From Peribacillus frigoritolerans (GTDB lineage: Bacteria; Bacillota; Bacilli; Bacillales; DSM-1321): a stretch of 64,000 nt of DNA. The stretch lies in the NCBI GenBank assembly GCA_030562215.1, contig JAUPFL010000002.1:124001-188000 (forward strand). The letters run 5' to 3'. The notes under the pieces are model-generated. The model was given only the letters and a program-made list of their open reading frames with translations, ran no database searches and had not been told where the DNA came from. Shown in pieces: positions 47,294 through 58,865 of the stretch (within the stretch, counting starts at the first letter, position 1; each line of letters begins with the position of its first letter). The position numbers were made by a program, and so were the translations under genes.

Positions 47294-47392
47294 ATATCCC
47301 CTCCTAAAGTCCGAAAGAAAGGAACAAAGGCAGGTTCAGACTTAGATGATATTTTTGAAGTAATAGAAGACCTTGGAAAAAGGAGAAACTAA
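47294..47392 (+). pseudogene. Toxin-tail remnant preceding ankyrin gene
   Basis: A frame lacking a start reads KVRKKGTKAGSDLDDIFEVI and ends EDLGKRRN with TAA at 47392, directly before the ATG of the ankyrin gene at 47393. It parallels the last residues of the AHH toxin (DRDDMVEMLNKLGDIAKRRK) which is likewise followed by an ankyrin gene. It therefore looks like the surviving tip of a displaced AHH-type toxin. Confidence 0.6.
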
Positions 47393-47901
47393 ATGGATAA
47401 AACTCAAATTGCGAAAGACATTAGAGGTGCCATCAAAAGTAGGAAATTGGATACGGTAAGAGATTTGCTTGAGCAAGAACCAGAAATGTTAACATGGGTA
47501 ACGCCCTTTGGTACATGGTTACATATAGCAGCAGCTCATGGGCATTTAGAAATAATAGAATATCTTATAAATGCCGGGATAGATACTAATGCACAGGGGG
47601 AACTCTTTCGGCAAATGCCCTTGAAAGAGCAGCTACAAAAGGGCATTTAGATATTGCCGAATATCTCATTAACCAGAATATTGAGATTGATACTAGTGAA
47701 CCAGATAGAAATCCTCTGTTTGCTGCAATATATGGTGGTCATTTTGAGATTGTTAAATTTTTAGTTGAGAAAAATATAGATATATCTATAAAATACTCTG
47801 GTGACAACATGAAAGATATGGATGCTTATACATTTGCCATTGAAAGAGGACAAACAGAAATTGCTGAATATTTAAAGCGGAAGATGGATGAAAAAGAATA
47901 G
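47393..47901 (+). pseudogene. Ankyrin-repeat immunity-type protein, frameshifted
   Basis: About 169 residues, with the same layout as the ankyrin gene at 41735. The open part has TPFGTWLHIAAAHGHLEIIEY. After a one-base loss near 47600 it continues ALERAATKGHLDIAEYL, NPLFAAIYGGHFEIVKFL and DAYTFAIERGQTEIAEYL. The C-terminal KRKMDEKE is shared with 41735, so these two are recent paralogues. It follows a toxin-tail remnant with no gap. Confidence 0.72.
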
Positions 47902-47932
47902 AAAAGACTGAAAAGGAGGAAATAGTTAAGGG

Positions 47933-48444
47933 ATGGATAATAAACAAGTTGCAAAAAAATTCGGTCGGCTATAAAAAAAGGCAATATTGAAAAAGTAGTT
48001 GAATTAATCGGCTCTAATGCTGAACATTTAAATATGATGACTCCTTTTGGTACGTGGCTTCATGTCGCAGCCTCTAGAGGGAAGTTAAATATAGTTAAAA
48101 AACTAATAGAACTTGGTTCAAATATTAATGTGCTAGGTGGAGTATACGGTGGTGGAGCATTGAACGAAGCTGCTTCTGCAGGGCATATTGATATAGTAAG
48201 CTATTTATTATCTTGTAGAGCTAATATGGATGTAAGTGAACCAGAAAGAAACCCATTGTTTGGTGCAATTAGTAATGAGCATGTTGATATTGTAAAACTA
48301 TTAATTGAAAGTGGCATAGATACAGAAGTTAAATATAGTGGTGAATCTATGAAAGGTATGGACGCATTAACTTTTGCAAGGGAACAAGGGGAAGAGGAAA
48401 TCGTTAAGTTGTTAGAAAATAAAAAAAGGAATCAACTCGTATGA
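47933..48444 (+). pseudogene. Ankyrin-repeat protein, truncated twin of 39332, frameshifted
   Basis: About 170 residues, nearly identical at the DNA level to the ankyrin half of the gene at 39332, including 20 bases before the start (GAAAAGGAGGAAATAG, the end of a toxin gene). One base is lost near 47972. Similarity stops at LLENK, where the SuFu domain begins in the other copy. Here the gene ends with KKRNQLV and overlaps the next gene by four bases (ATGA). Confidence 0.75.
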
Positions 48445-48775
48445 AATATTCATATGAGTTTAAGAAAGATCCATTTGGCGATTTAGGAATAATTTTGCCG
48501 GAAGAAATTTGTCTTTTCTCAGACTTCATTGAAAATATAGCAACAGTAGAACAAGTCGATGAATATATAGAATATATCGAAAAGGTTTTAAACGGAACAT
48601 ATGAGGACTTTGAAATTGAATTAAATGCTACAAGTGTACTCATAAAAAAGATGTAACAATTGTTGAAAACTATTATAGAATTGAAGAGCCTCATGAAAAT
48701 ACGATAGAAACAAAGCAATTTATAGAATTACTATTAGTATGGCGAGATAAAATTCCAGAAATATTCAAAGGATAA
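48441..48775 (+). pseudogene. Small immunity-type protein, copy 2, frameshifted
   Basis: About 111 residues: KYSYEFKKDPFGDLGIILPE, EICLFSDFIENIATVEQVDE and EDFEIELNATSVLIKK. After a one-base loss near 48652 it ends KQFIELLLVWRDKIPEIFKG. It is a paralogue of the gene at 44926 and starts inside the stop codon of the preceding ankyrin gene. Family not recognised. Confidence 0.6.
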
Positions 48776-48950
48776 ATTCTGCGGACCTCGATTGATAAAG
48801 TCAGTCGAGGATTTTTATAACTTATTTAGAGTTGTAAAGTTGCCGAAAGGAAGGAACGAAACAGTATAAATATCATCATCTCAAGGATTTCAAAGTATTA
48901 GAGGTGGAGAGCCTTCCAATACGATATCTAAGATTAGAAGGGTGATTTGG

Positions 48951-49405
48951 TTGAATTATTCTAAGTTACAAGAATTTATAAAGGAATATGGTCAAGGCGA
49001 TGATTTTACAGGTGGAGTAAGTGAAGACAAAGTTAAAGAAACAGAAAAAAATTACAAGTCCTACTTCCGGAGAGTTACAAATGGTTTTTAAAAAACTATG
49101 GCTCAGGTGGAGGTTTTGGTATTGATATAATTGGTTATGACTTTGTAGGTGCATCAGTAGTGACTGCTACCAAAGATCATCAAAAGTATTATGGTTTAAT
49201 CGATGGACTTGTGGTTATTGAGGATATTGATGAATTTGCCTATTGCCTCGATACTAATAAAATGATAAATGGAGAATGCCCAGTTATTACGTGGGATAAT
49301 CAGGAGGGGTATGGTGTTAAACTAGCCGATAATTTTTTAGACTATTTTATCGAACGCCTTGAGGAGGCTAAAGATAATTGGGATGAAGATGAAGATGATT
49401 GGTAA
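48951..49405 (+). pseudogene. SMI1/KNR4 (SUKH) immunity protein, copy 2, frameshifted
   Basis: A second copy of the gene at 41044, about 151 residues. TTG 48951 follows AGGGTG. It reads LQEFIKEYGQGDDFTGGVSE, then one base is lost in the A run near 49047, then [38 protein letters not shown] and [13 protein letters not shown]. The acidic end (DEDEDDW) and the downstream hairpin are conserved too. Differences cluster in the putative toxin-facing middle, which would fit divergence in specificity. Confidence 0.75.
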
Positions 49406-49471
49406 AAGCTGAGGGTAATAGTTATTTATCATGATTTGTTATAAAGTATGAAATATTTGTATAAAAAGAAG

Positions 49472-49510
49472 TGGATAGAGCCTTTCGAAAAAGGGGCTAT
49501 CCATTTTTTA
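49472..49510 (+). terminator. Terminator after second SUKH copy
   Basis: TGGATAGAGCC pairs with GGGGCTATCCA, followed by TTTTTT. It is the duplicate of the hairpin at 41541. Confidence 0.8.
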
Positions 49511-50014
49511 TTGAATTTAGATTTATTTGGGCACCAATGCCGTAATAGGACAATATTGAGATACAGGGGTTTATATTAGATTTAAAGTTGCCGATATTAT
49601 TTATAGAGCAGAGAAGGTAATTCTTTCGGATGTGATAAGGTGAACCATACCATAAGTAACTTTCTTAGAAAGTAATTCCTTTTTTCTATTTGTTGATGTA
49701 TTCTAGCTGAATGTGCGCCATTCAAGAAGGTGGTAACCCGTTATATCTGGGAAGAAAATAAATAGAAGGTGAGGATTCTAACTATTAAAATAATAAAGTA
49801 TCTGCAGCTTTTATACTTTTTTAAATGAAGGTTTAGAGTTCGATGTATAATATAATTAGTGGGAAATTTAACCAAGCTGTATGTGGGTCGGAGAAATTCT
49901 TAGATTATGTAATTTTATACGTATGCGGCAAAAAGTATTAGAATTTCTTTGGGGATTATTCCTCTTTTAAAACTTTTACTTAATAAATTTTTCTTATGAA
50001 GGGAAAAAGAATTT
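49511..50014. other. Spacer between toxin locus and RADAR
   Basis: The first 55 bases repeat the sequence after the SUKH copy at 41044 (TTTATTTGGGC...CCTAATAGGACA type). The remainder is AT-rich with no supported gene. A short coding-like scrap ending near 49763 (FKKVVTRYIWEENK) may be another toxin-tail remnant. Confidence 0.4.
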
Positions 50015-52804
50015 ATGATGAATTTAACAGAACAAGGTAATTTCATAAAAATAGGTGCCAGAGAATTAAGCAAGGACCAGGCAGAGATTCTGTTACCGAC
50101 ATACCAATCTATAATCAAACAAGTTGAAAAATTCAGAAAGAATGCCGCGAGCACAGATAGAAACTATGACGAATATAAGTTAATCGGTACAAAAAGTGCT
50201 TTAGAGGAAAATTATAGTAACTCCATTTCGATATTGGGTACAAGAGGGTCTGGAAAAACATCAATTTTATTAACTTTAAAGAAACACTTTGGAAAGGACA
50301 CAGTAAGTAATATAACTCTACCAATGATTATTCCTGAATTTATTGGGAAATCCAATGATACTTTAGGTTGGATTTTAGGCTACTTAGAAGATGAAATCAA
50401 AAAATTAGAGAAATTAGATAAAGAAGCTAGTTTTTATAGGGGAGAAAGTAATAAATATAATGAAAGGATGTCTTTGAAATACCCTCAAGAAAGGATAACT
50501 GAAGAGTTCAATAAGCTCTGCCAGACTTATTTTTTAGAAAAAAAGCTATAATGAATATATTCAAAATAAGAATGAAGGAACAGCTGATTACATTAGAGAT
50601 AAACAATTATCATTACGTTCGGATTTATTATTAATAAATCAATTTAAAGGATTTATTGATATGTTAGTTCATAAGAAAAAATGTTGGATTCTAACCAACA
50701 AAGGGAACCTATGTTCATGTTATTCTTTGATGATGTAGATATTAGTTCCGAAAGGTGTAGTGAAGTTTTAGATGTTATAAGAACATATTTATCACATAAA
50801 AATATAGTGGTATTTGTTTCAGGCGATTACAATACTTTTGCCGAAGCCTTAACATTGGAATTTTTGCAAAGAGAGAAGATTCCTGAAAAACATTATAAGG
50901 AAGAATTTGTTTTAACTAGTCGAGAAGAAATATTATCGGGGGTAGTTAAAAACAGAACAATTTTAGAAACAAGAAAACAATTAAGCCAGGAATACTTAAA
51001 GAAAACTTTACCACCTTCTTTAAGGTTTGAAATGAAAGCACTTAATAATATAGATAAAATGAGTTTCAAATATGAATTTGAAAATGAAAAATCAAAGGAA
51101 AAAGAAATTTCATTGATTCAATTAATTGAGCGAAAATTAAAGAAGGACTCTAGTATTGTTGGTAATAGTTTAAAAACATACCATTTTGATATATTTGATG
51201 ATAATCCCCGTAGTTTAATAAATGTTTATTATTATTTAAGTAATTTAGAGGATACGGATTCGGAATATCAAAGATACGTAAATTTAAAAGGCTTTTTGAA
51301 AATCATCTTAGAAACTTCACCAAAGCTAAAAGAATATAGTTCTGAAATTTATAAATTCATAAAAATAAACGCAAATAAAAATCATAGTGATGCTTACATT
51401 GATTATAATTATTTGAAAAAGGTATTCAAAAACTACTTAACTATTGAAAATAATAAAGAAAACAATCTCATTAAATTAAACACTACTCAAATTATTAACG
51501 ATATAATTAATTTGTTTATTTTAGGTGACTTAATTTATAAGCTCGTAGGAGAGGATAGAAATAAAAACAAAAATATTATGTTTGCCTCTATAATAAACCA
51601 ATTTAATGAATCCTTATTGCCACAAATACAGGATAGTGATATTACGAAAAGTAATAATGTTTTGGAGCTGTTAATACAATTTGTGAAAGATTTGAATAAT
51701 AATATAAGTTCTCAAGAATTAAATAATTTATTTACGATAAAACCCAAACAGAACTATTCAGCAGAAATGTATTATTTTGATGCTTTTATTGAGAATTTTG
51801 CAGTTTATGGTGGAAAGAAGAAAAAGGACCATAAAGTAGATATTTTCTTTGAAATTTATAAACATGATGAAAAATGGGTTAAGAATAAACTAGAATTTGC
51901 TTTTAAAATTTCTAAAAATGAAAATTCAATAATAAAGCAAGCAGTTAAACGCAATATTAGTATACTTGGTAACATTCCCGGGATGAAAGATTTTCTATTA
52001 AAGAATGAGAATGATATTAATTCTTATTTATCTAATAATACTATTAAAAACGTGATAAATTTGACTCAAAAAAATATAAGATGGGTTTCGAATGAATTTC
52101 AACAAAAAAGTAGTGTGGAGTCTTTTGGTATATTTGGGATAGATGACTACAATAATATTGTAGATATAGGAATTGAGTTAGATAAAGACATTATGGTTAA
52201 AGAACTTACTTCTACTTTAGATTATGTAATTTCTGAAGTATATGAACGGATAGGTAATCTTTCCTCAAAAAAATTGGTTCTTGTAAGTACTACATTTATA
52301 GAAAGTATAAACGATTTATTCGACAAGTTTTTGCAAGGTCTAAAAAGAGATATAGTATATTTAGATTTTCTAAATAATATACAAGGTACCAAAGTAATAG
52401 AATTAGAAAAGTTTGAGATGTTCTTAGATTCTCTAGAAAATAGGTCATATGAAATGGCTCCAAGAATGAGAAGAGGGTTTGTAGAGCAAATTAAAGATTT
52501 AAGAAATAACCCTGAATTAGGAAACTTTATTATTGAAAATAATGAATTAAATTTTCATCTGGAAATAGAAGACGGTGAAACTCAACAAATTATAATAGTG
52601 GAGACTATGATACTAATAGGAATTACTGTGATTCTTGAATATTTTAGGATTGAGAGTGATGAAAGTTTGAATTATTTTTTTAATATTAATAATAGTTTAT
52701 ATAATTGCAAGGTAGCAAAAGAAAGTGGTATTAATAAAATAAAAAAAGGTAAATTTATTAAAGTAATTGAAAATATACAAGGTAAATCCAATGCAGATCA
52801 CTAA
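50015..52804 (+). pseudogene. rdrA: RADAR ATPase RdrA, frameshifted
   Basis: RdrA is the large P-loop ATPase of the RADAR antiphage system; it forms a ring that works with the deaminase RdrB. The reconstructed protein has about 930 residues. Walker A (GTRGSGKTS) is at residues 75-83, and the Walker B-like strand MFMLFFDDVDI is followed by the sensor strand NIVVFVSGDYNTF. The rest is a long helical region rich in Lys, Asn and Ile. Two one-base losses in A runs, near 50543 and near 50680, break the frame. Assignment depends on size, ATPase type and the adjoining RdrB; alone it would be called a KAP/STAND-like NTPase. It overlaps rdrB by 14 bases. Confidence 0.82.
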
Positions 52805-55435
52805 AAACATATATAAAATGGATATCCGTGCAAAACTATTAGTATATCCTTTAGTAGATGATAAATTTTACGTGAAAGATCTTTTTGAAAAATATATATA
52901 TCATCCCAAAAAAGAGAAAGAAGCGTATTATCAAGATTTTATTGATGATTTGCTTGTGAAAAATGTTTATCCCTTATTAGCTAAAAAAAATTATATTAGT
53001 AATCTAGAAGAAATTAGATTATTGATTGAACAATATTTTCCTAAGGAATTATTCATTTCATCTAATTCAACTTGCCATCTTTATTTTGATTATTTAACTG
53101 AACTTTCAAAAGTTTTTTTAACTCACAGAAATGGTCAAATTTCTCTAAAGTATTGGGAAAGTAATGAGTACAATGAAAAAGAAAATAGGATTTTAGGGCC
53201 TTACCGAGGCATATATAAAATTGCGGTATGGAACTCGTTAAATAGGACTTTTACTACTGATTTATTAGCTATTCTTTATTTATTAGATTTAGGTATGGAA
53301 GATGAATATTCGTTAAAATCATTTGCTGCTGGTATCAATGTGTCAGATACCCAACTTGATAAGATTCTAAGTAAGGGTATAGCTGAAACCCATCTACACT
53401 TAAATGCTGCCGGTAGCTTCGACTTTACATGGCAAACATTAATGTCTAATCAAAAAGTCGATGATCAAGTATTTTTAAGTACTTTTAAGTACGATAAGGA
53501 AATAAAGTATTTTGTTAAGGCAATGAGTATTATAAGAATAGTATTAGCTATGTTTCTAAAAGCAAAAGTGAATTTTAAAAATGGGTTAACTCTCTCGGAA
53601 TTTATTAAAAATCATTATATACCCCATGGTGTTGAAAATTTTGATATATGTGAATTTTTCCATTTAATAATAAATGGAGAAAAGTTAAGTTGTAGGATAA
53701 CAGAATATGAATTATCTGAAGTTGTGGAAAATTTAAAATTAAATCTTAATCTTTTACCCACAAGTTTTATTTCTTACGACTATGTATCTCGTTTTGGGCA
53801 AAATGACATTATCTATCAATTATTGGGTACCTTTGGTGAAGATAATACTGTAGAGCGCGTACTTTTATTTCGAGCAATAAAATATTTAAAAATCAATGGC
53901 GAAATAGATAATATGTTTAATGATATATTTTGGCAATATATACGCATAAAAAATCAAATATTCCAATTGCATGTACAGCAAAATAGTATTAATGGTCTGG
54001 AATACTTTGTGGAATATTTTGGGAGAGCTACTGAGGTAAGAGTTGACGATGAAGAACAAAGATTAAATTATTTATTGAATTATCAAGCACAAAATCCTTT
54101 TTTAAAAAAAATGGAAGTTCGGATATCAGTAGGAAGAGGGAAAGACGATAAAGAAAAAAAGCTTTCGTTAGCAAGAAAATTGAAATCATTTTTTACAGCT
54201 TATCTTCAACTTATAAATGAATTTGAAAAGAATAATAAGACCTCACCTTCTATAGGAATTATAGTGCATTTCATAAAGTCAAGAATAAAGTTTAGAGATG
54301 ATGGGGATATTTATGAAACTTATGGAAGGAAAATTAAAAATTACCACAATGAAATGCAAGCCCTTATCGAACTTAGAGAGGAAGTTAATGGACTTTCCAA
54401 TTATATAGTTGGTATAGATGCTGCTGGAGAAGAATTAGTTACTGAACCATGGATGTTCTCTAAGATATTTCAACAAGCACGTGATAGCAAAAGTCAGAAG
54501 TTATTCTATGATCATTTAGGTCACAATCAAATTCAAAATTTAGGTTTGACCTATCATGTAGGAGAAGATTTTCGTAATCTGCTAACAGGATTAAGGTGGA
54601 TAGATGAAGTTATCGAGCATTTTCAGTACCATGCAGGAGATAGAATTGGGCATGCAGTAGCTCTAGGAATTGATGTAAATAGTTGGGCAAATGAAAATCC
54701 TGTAATAACCTTACCCCGCAATGAACATTTAGAAAACTTGTTATGGGTATGGGATTTATGTATAAAAGGTAGATGTCCTATTCATATTGATATTCCAAAT
54801 ATCGAATACGAGATATTAAAATATGCGAAGACGATTTATAAAAAGCAAGACTTTAATATATATGAATTACATCTAGCATATAAGAGTAAATTTAATTTAT
54901 TTGATTTTAATGTGAATTCAAGTGAAAAAAATATCAAAGACCCTTTACTATTAGAAATGTTTGATAGAGAAACCTTAAAAAAGATGAAAGAACCTATTCA
55001 AATAAAGATAGAGAAAAAGTAATAACCTTAATTAAAGATATTCAAAAGGTTCTAATTAAAGATTTAAGTAATAAAGGAATAATTGTAGAAACAAATCCTT
55101 CTTCAAATACAGCAATTGCTAATTTGGGAAGTATATTTGATCATTATATTCAAGAACTTAATGAAATGAATATTTCTGATGAAAAGAATTTGATGCAGGT
55201 AACTATTAATACAGATGATCCAATAATATTTAATACAAATATTAATAATGAATTTGCTTATATCTTTTTTGCACTAAAAGAGAAAGGCTATCCCCGTGAA
55301 AAATTATTACAATGGATTGATAAGGTAAGAGAAAATGGTATGCAATCCAGTTTTATTGAAAGTAGAGATTTAAGTAATGAACAAAGAATAAAAGAAGTTG
55401 AGAATATTATTAATGAATTAAAATTTTATATTTAA
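52791..55435 (+). pseudogene. rdrB: RADAR adenosine deaminase RdrB, frameshifted near C-terminus
   Basis: RdrB is the large adenosine deaminase of RADAR, shown in other systems to deaminate ATP/adenosine and to edit RNA during infection. About 880 residues, far longer than housekeeping adenosine deaminase (about 340). All catalytic motifs are visible: AETHLHLNAAG (zinc-binding HxH near residue 201), YHVGEDF (proton-transfer Glu near 591), DRIGHAVALG (zinc His near 621) and, after a one-base loss near 55016, TNPSSNTAIANL and VTINTDDPIIF (zinc Asp near 809). Large insertions lie between the first two motifs. ATG 52791 inside the end of rdrA is preceded by CAAGGTAA. No third RADAR gene is seen. 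Confidence 0.88.
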
Positions 55436-55510
55436 AAAATTACAGAAATATTTTCAGTGAATTACAATTTCAGTCTTCACATACCTTGAGAAGAGCATAA
55501 AGCTAGCTGA

Positions 55511-55797
55511 AAAAGTAAAAAGCAGACTAATAATAAGGTAGCTAAGGGGTGTAGATTTATTTCTTTAGTTATCTATCAAGACTCAAAATCATTCTCTTTA
55601 TATAACTACTTAAAGTCTGCAGGTTATGAAGTTATAGATCAGCGAGATAAAGGGGGAGTATTTAGGTTGTAGGAGGAGAAAATCTATCCCCTTTAATGGA
55701 AATCCTTTCAAGGAGGAATATAACCTTTAAGTTCTCTCCTAATGGTAGTCGTTCAACTAAAAAAGAACCTGCTTGGTATTCACAAAATAGTGACTAG
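55511..55797 (+). pseudogene. Orphan C-terminal module of a lost gene
   Basis: An open stretch without a start reads RFISLVIYQDSKSFSLYNYL, KSAGYEVIDQRDKGGVFRL and, after one base is restored near 55670, GGENLSPLMEILSRRNITF, then PNGSRSTKKEPAWYS, ending at TAG 55797. The YEVIDQRDKGG...GGENL pattern is reminiscent of tails at the C-terminus of large defence-type ATPases and helicases. Its 5' part is absent and the region 55436-55510 shows nothing. Confidence 0.45.
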
Positions 55798-55844
55798 GAC
55801 TAAAGAGAACCAAATAAATCTTATTTTGGTTCTCTTTAGTCATT
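55798..55844 (+). terminator. Strong terminator before PLD-helicase
   Basis: GACTAAAGAGAACCAAA and TTTGGTTCTCTTTAGTC make a perfect 17-base stem. It begins directly after the stop codon of the orphan fragment. Confidence 0.85.
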
Positions 55845-56055
55845 TTGGATTGGAAAGACTTACGGCGACTTTTTCATTGTGTTTGAGACTTCTCTCACAG
55901 CATGAACAAAAAACATGTGTATGATACACTATTCCCTACACTGAAGGGGAAATTAGCCTTTAGAAACAAGCAGAATAATGTATTATTGTTGGACAATTTA
56001 TGTATCTGTTGAAATCTGAGACAATCTCTTATATAACCACAGTCAGGAGCAAATC

Positions 56056-58865
56056 ATGAACATCGAGAAAAAGCTAATTGTCAATTCAGACAAGGGTAAT
56101 TTATTAAATGAATTAATTTCTTCTATAAATGAGTGTGAAAAGTTTTATTTCAGCGTGGCCTTTATTAATTATAGTGGTCTTCAGATGTTGTTGGATACTT
56201 TCAAGAACGCGGAAAAAAGGGGAGTAAAGGGGAAGATTATTACTTCTACTTATCTGAATTTTACTGAAGCGAAGGCTTTAAAGAAAATAAATGAGTTTAG
56301 TAATATCCATTTGAAGATTTTTGAAACGGATAAGGCGATTGGTTTTCATACGAAAGCGTATATTTTTGAATTTAAGGATAGTTATAAGGTGATTATTGGC
56401 TCTTCTAATATTACTCAAAGTGCCCTTAAGAGTAATATTGAGTGGAATGTTGAGATTATTGCTAAAGAGGATGCTCAATTTCTGAAAGATGTATTAAAGG
56501 AATATGATGGATTATGGAATAGTAGTGTCGTAGCGGATGACAATTTCATTAGTAAGTATGAAGAGTTTCTGAGTAAATTAAAGGGCTATACGAATACTCA
56601 GCAATTTATTTATGAAAGCTCTGAATATATCATTCCTAATAACATGCAAAAACGTGCGGTTGAAAACCTTGAAAGAATTAGATCGTTTGGGGAAAAGAAG
56701 GCCTTAGTTATAGCAGCAACAGGGACGGGTAAAACATATATGTCTGCTTTTGATGTAAAGGGATTCAAGCCTAAAAGATTACTGTTCATTGTACATAGAG
56801 AAGAAATATTAAAAAAGGCAAAAGAGACCTTTGAAAAGCTCCTTCCTAATGAAAAACTGGCATTTGGATTACTGACTGGTAATCAAAAGCAAAAAAATGC
56901 CGATTATATATTTTCTACCATACAAACTTTGTCTAAATGCTACGAGGAATTTAAACGAGACGAATTTGATTATATTATTTTTGACGAGGCCCACCATGCA
57001 ACAAGCCCTAGTTATCAAGCAGTGCTAGAATATTTCGACCCACAATTCACATTAGGGATGACAGCTACTCCAGAAAGAAGCGATCAACAAAATGTCTTTG
57101 ACCTATTTGATAATAATGTGGCATTAGAAGTTCGTTTACATGAGGCTTTAGAGGATGAACTGGTTATTCCCTTTCATTATTTTGGTATTACCGATATTGA
57201 GGGAATTGATTTAAGTGATGTAGATATTGACGATGTAGCGGAGATAACGAAGAGATTAAAGGTTAACGAGAGAGTCGACTTTATTATTAAGAATATGAAT
57301 TTCTATGGCCATGATGGTGAAAAAGAAAAGGTCTAGGTTTTTGCGTAACAGTTGAACATGCACAATATATGGCACAAGAATTTAATAATAGAGATATTCA
57401 AAGTGTCTGTTTATCTGGAAATGACTCAGTTGAGCTGAGATCACATTATATAAATAGATTAGATGATGATCATGATGATTTAGAATTTATTTTCACCGTT
57501 GATATTTTTAATGAAGGTGTTGATATTCCTTCTGTAAATACCGTATTAATGTTAAGACCTACTAATTCTCCGATCGTTTTTATTCAACAACTAGGACGAG
57601 GACTTCGTAAACATAAAGACAAGAGTTTCCTAACAGTCCTTGATTTTATCGGGAATCATAGTAAAACGTTCTTAATTGCCATCGCATTAAATGGAAGTCG
57701 TTATTATGATAAAGAAAGCTTGAAGGTTGCTATTGCGACTGGCTTTGCAAATATTCCAGGTTGTACACATATTCAAATGGATAAAATCTCAGAAGAACGA
57801 ATATTAGCGCAGATTGATAAGGAAAACTTTAATTCTTTGAAGTATTTGAAGGAAGAGTACTTTGAATTTAAGAAAATGAATCAAGGTAAAATTCCTTTAT
57901 TATTAATGGATTATATGAAATTTGATGGAGCTCCAGATCCGATAAAGTTTATTAATCGCGAAAAAACATATTTGCAATTTGTAGCAAAAGTAGAAAAAGA
58001 AGATTCCTTGAAAAGGCTATTACTAGACGAAGCTTTTAAAGGAGTATTAAGGGAATTATCGAGCAAGTTACCTTTAAAGCGAGTGTATGAATTTGCTATT
58101 GCTAAATATCTATTGGATCATGATGATATTTCTTTAGAAACCGCAAAACGTGAGATATTGAAGTTGGTTAAAGAGGTAGATGAAGATAGCGTATTGCATG
58201 CCTTGCAGTGTCTAAATCAGGATTTTTATGATCCTGGTCAGAAAAAGAGGAACTTGAAGTTATTTGCTCTTGAAAATGGTCATTTAACTAAGACATCTTC
58301 TTATCAAAAGGTTCTACAGAATGAAGAATATAGAACGTATATCGAAGATCTTATTATTTATGGAATCTTTAGATATGAAAAGGAATTTAAAGAAGACTAC
58401 TATGGTGTGCCACATTTGAAGTTGTATGAGCAATATCAAATGGGTGATGCTGCATTACTATCAAATTATCGCAAAAGTCACAGTGCCTTTAGGGGTTCTG
58501 GTTTACTTTCAAATGGAAATCACTACTTCTTATTTATTGATTTGCACAAGGAAGAAGATATTAAGGAGAGTATTAATTACCACGATGAATTTATAAACGA
58601 GCGCATTTTTCAATGGCAGACTCCAAATAGTACTGCCCCAAGGTCTGAGAGAGGAAAAAATATTGTATTCAACCAGGATAGAGGGATACATTTACATTTA
58701 TTTATTAGAAAGTATAAAGAAATAGATGGAAAGACAGAACCTTATATTTATATCGGGAAGGGTAACACGGTGGAATATGAAGGGGAAAAGCCAATTACCG
58801 TTACAATGGCATTAGAGAATGAAGTCCCAGCTAGTTTATATACGGAGTTCACTAAAAGAGTATAG
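56056..58865 (+). pseudogene. PLD-nuclease/SF2 helicase with DUF3427, frameshifted
   Basis: A multidomain protein of about 937 residues. Residues 1-180 are a phospholipase D-like nuclease with FHTKAYIF (HxK) near residue 98 and GSSNITQSAL. An SF2 helicase follows: AATGTGKTYMSAF (motif I), FDEAHHATSPSY (DEAH), GMTATPERSD (motif III), then, after a one-base loss near 57334, FIFTVDIFNEGVDIP and IQQLGRGLRKH (motif VI). The C-terminal 350 residues contain the DUF3427 region (NYRKSHSAFRGSGLLSNGNH, IYIGKGNTVEYEGEKP). Such proteins occur in defence islands and are thought to act on nucleic acid. A NUDIX gene converges with its 3' end and overlaps it by 14 bases. Confidence 0.82.

Noticed and set aside
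37616..49405. Prophage or integrative element origin of the toxin locus
   Set aside because: No integrase, transposase, phage structural gene or attachment-site repeat was found in or beside the region.
49725..49745. T-box-like sequence AAGGTGGTAACCCG
   Set aside because: It resembles the T-box antiterminator consensus but has an extra base, no specifier stem or terminator follows, and the downstream genes are RADAR, not amino-acid genes. It reads better as a coding scrap.
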